From: DAOOWV01 sp035371485
GTDB taxonomy: Bacteria; Patescibacteriota; Dojkabacteria; JAFGLO01
Length of the DNA stretch: 42,760 nucleotides
Reading direction: 5' to 3'
NCBI GenBank assembly: GCA_035371485.1
Contig: DAOOWV010000007.1
Coordinates: 1 to 42,760, forward strand
Shown piece by piece: positions 42,595 to 42,760 of this stretch (within the stretch, counting starts at the first letter, position 1; every line of letters begins with the position of its first letter). The translations under genes were made by a program, and so were the position numbers. The notes under the pieces were generated by a model, which worked only from the letters and a program-made list of their open reading frames with translations, was not told the DNA's origin and did not search any database.

Positions 42595-42760
42595 TATCCT
42601 CGGTAAATTTGCTACAACATAATCATATGAATCCTTTTTCCCAACTTGCTTAGTATCATCGTTTTCTGTTTTCGAAGAAAAAAATACTGTGGCGCTCCAT
42701 CTCTTAAGTTATCATATCCAGTACGCGGAAGTGCATATGGATCTATAGGTTCCCGCCATG

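Noticed and set aside
1..42760. CRISPR array
   Set aside because: No regularly spaced repeats of 25-40 bases with unique spacers were seen; the repeats present are short palindromes, coding repeats and 3'-end motifs.

Overview
The window reads as a piece of a Patescibacteria (CPR) chromosome. The evidence is an AT-rich, compact genome with very few Shine-Dalgarno sites. It also has an archaeal/CPR-type ribose-1,5-bisphosphate isomerase, surface proteins of the repetitive 'NVGIGTT' type, a Myxococcus-type Cys-rich repeat, LemA next to DUF2207, a YdjM-like protein, and many orphan secreted proteins. TGA is a normal stop, so the code is standard (not the UGA=Gly code of Gracilibacteria/Absconditabacteria). 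I cannot place it below phylum level from sequence alone.

Layout. 1-3367 (minus): a modular surface protein running off the left edge and broken by a 100-N scaffold gap, preceded by a membrane protein. 3450-5311: tRNA-Leu, R15P isomerase and an HD phosphohydrolase. 5432-9620: a NUDIX hydrolase and an oversized leucyl-tRNA synthetase with two foreign domain inserts. 9901-12764: a 5'-truncated orphan, a frameshifted papain/C39-like protein and an HExxH protein. 12721-13704: a tRNA island (Val, Lys-CTT, Lys-TTT, Asn) mixed with tRNA remnants whose loops carry hairpin insertions, plus a GIY-YIG ORF. 13824-17407: broken orphan genes, a TrmB-like regulator between two histidine-phosphatase paralogs, tRNA-Gly and tRNA-Ala. 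17534-23637 (minus): a four-gene envelope/signalling operon (LysM-M23 peptidase, ECF sigma factor, alpha-2-macroglobulin-like membrane protein, RsiV-like DUF3298 protein). 23678-28819: a membrane metallopeptidase, a beta-CASP nuclease, the CCA-adding enzyme and a YdjM-like protein. 29012-31033: three orphan gene cassettes, each with its own strong promoter. 31050-34435: DUF2207, LemA and a VanW-like protein. 34452-35693: rplJ-rplL with an L10 leader and a terminator. 35786-42760: a cluster of a 7TM protein, an ATP-grasp/retropepsin fusion, two more ATP-grasp ligases, a HAD phosphatase, a QEGLA/MATCAP-type metallopeptidase and an unidentified partial gene.

The most unusual items are four. (1) The LeuRS has a NUDIX-like insert and a degenerate RBBP9-like hydrolase insert. 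(2) The 7TM/ATP-grasp/retropepsin/QEGLA cluster looks like a complete peptide-tagging and tag-removal system. (3) tRNA remnants carry hairpins placed exactly in the D-loop or T-loop. (4) A short repeat that stops all three forward frames sits at the 3' ends of several unrelated genes. Housekeeping genes are intact, whereas many orphan genes carry single-base homopolymer frameshifts or lost start codons, which could be decay or assembly error.
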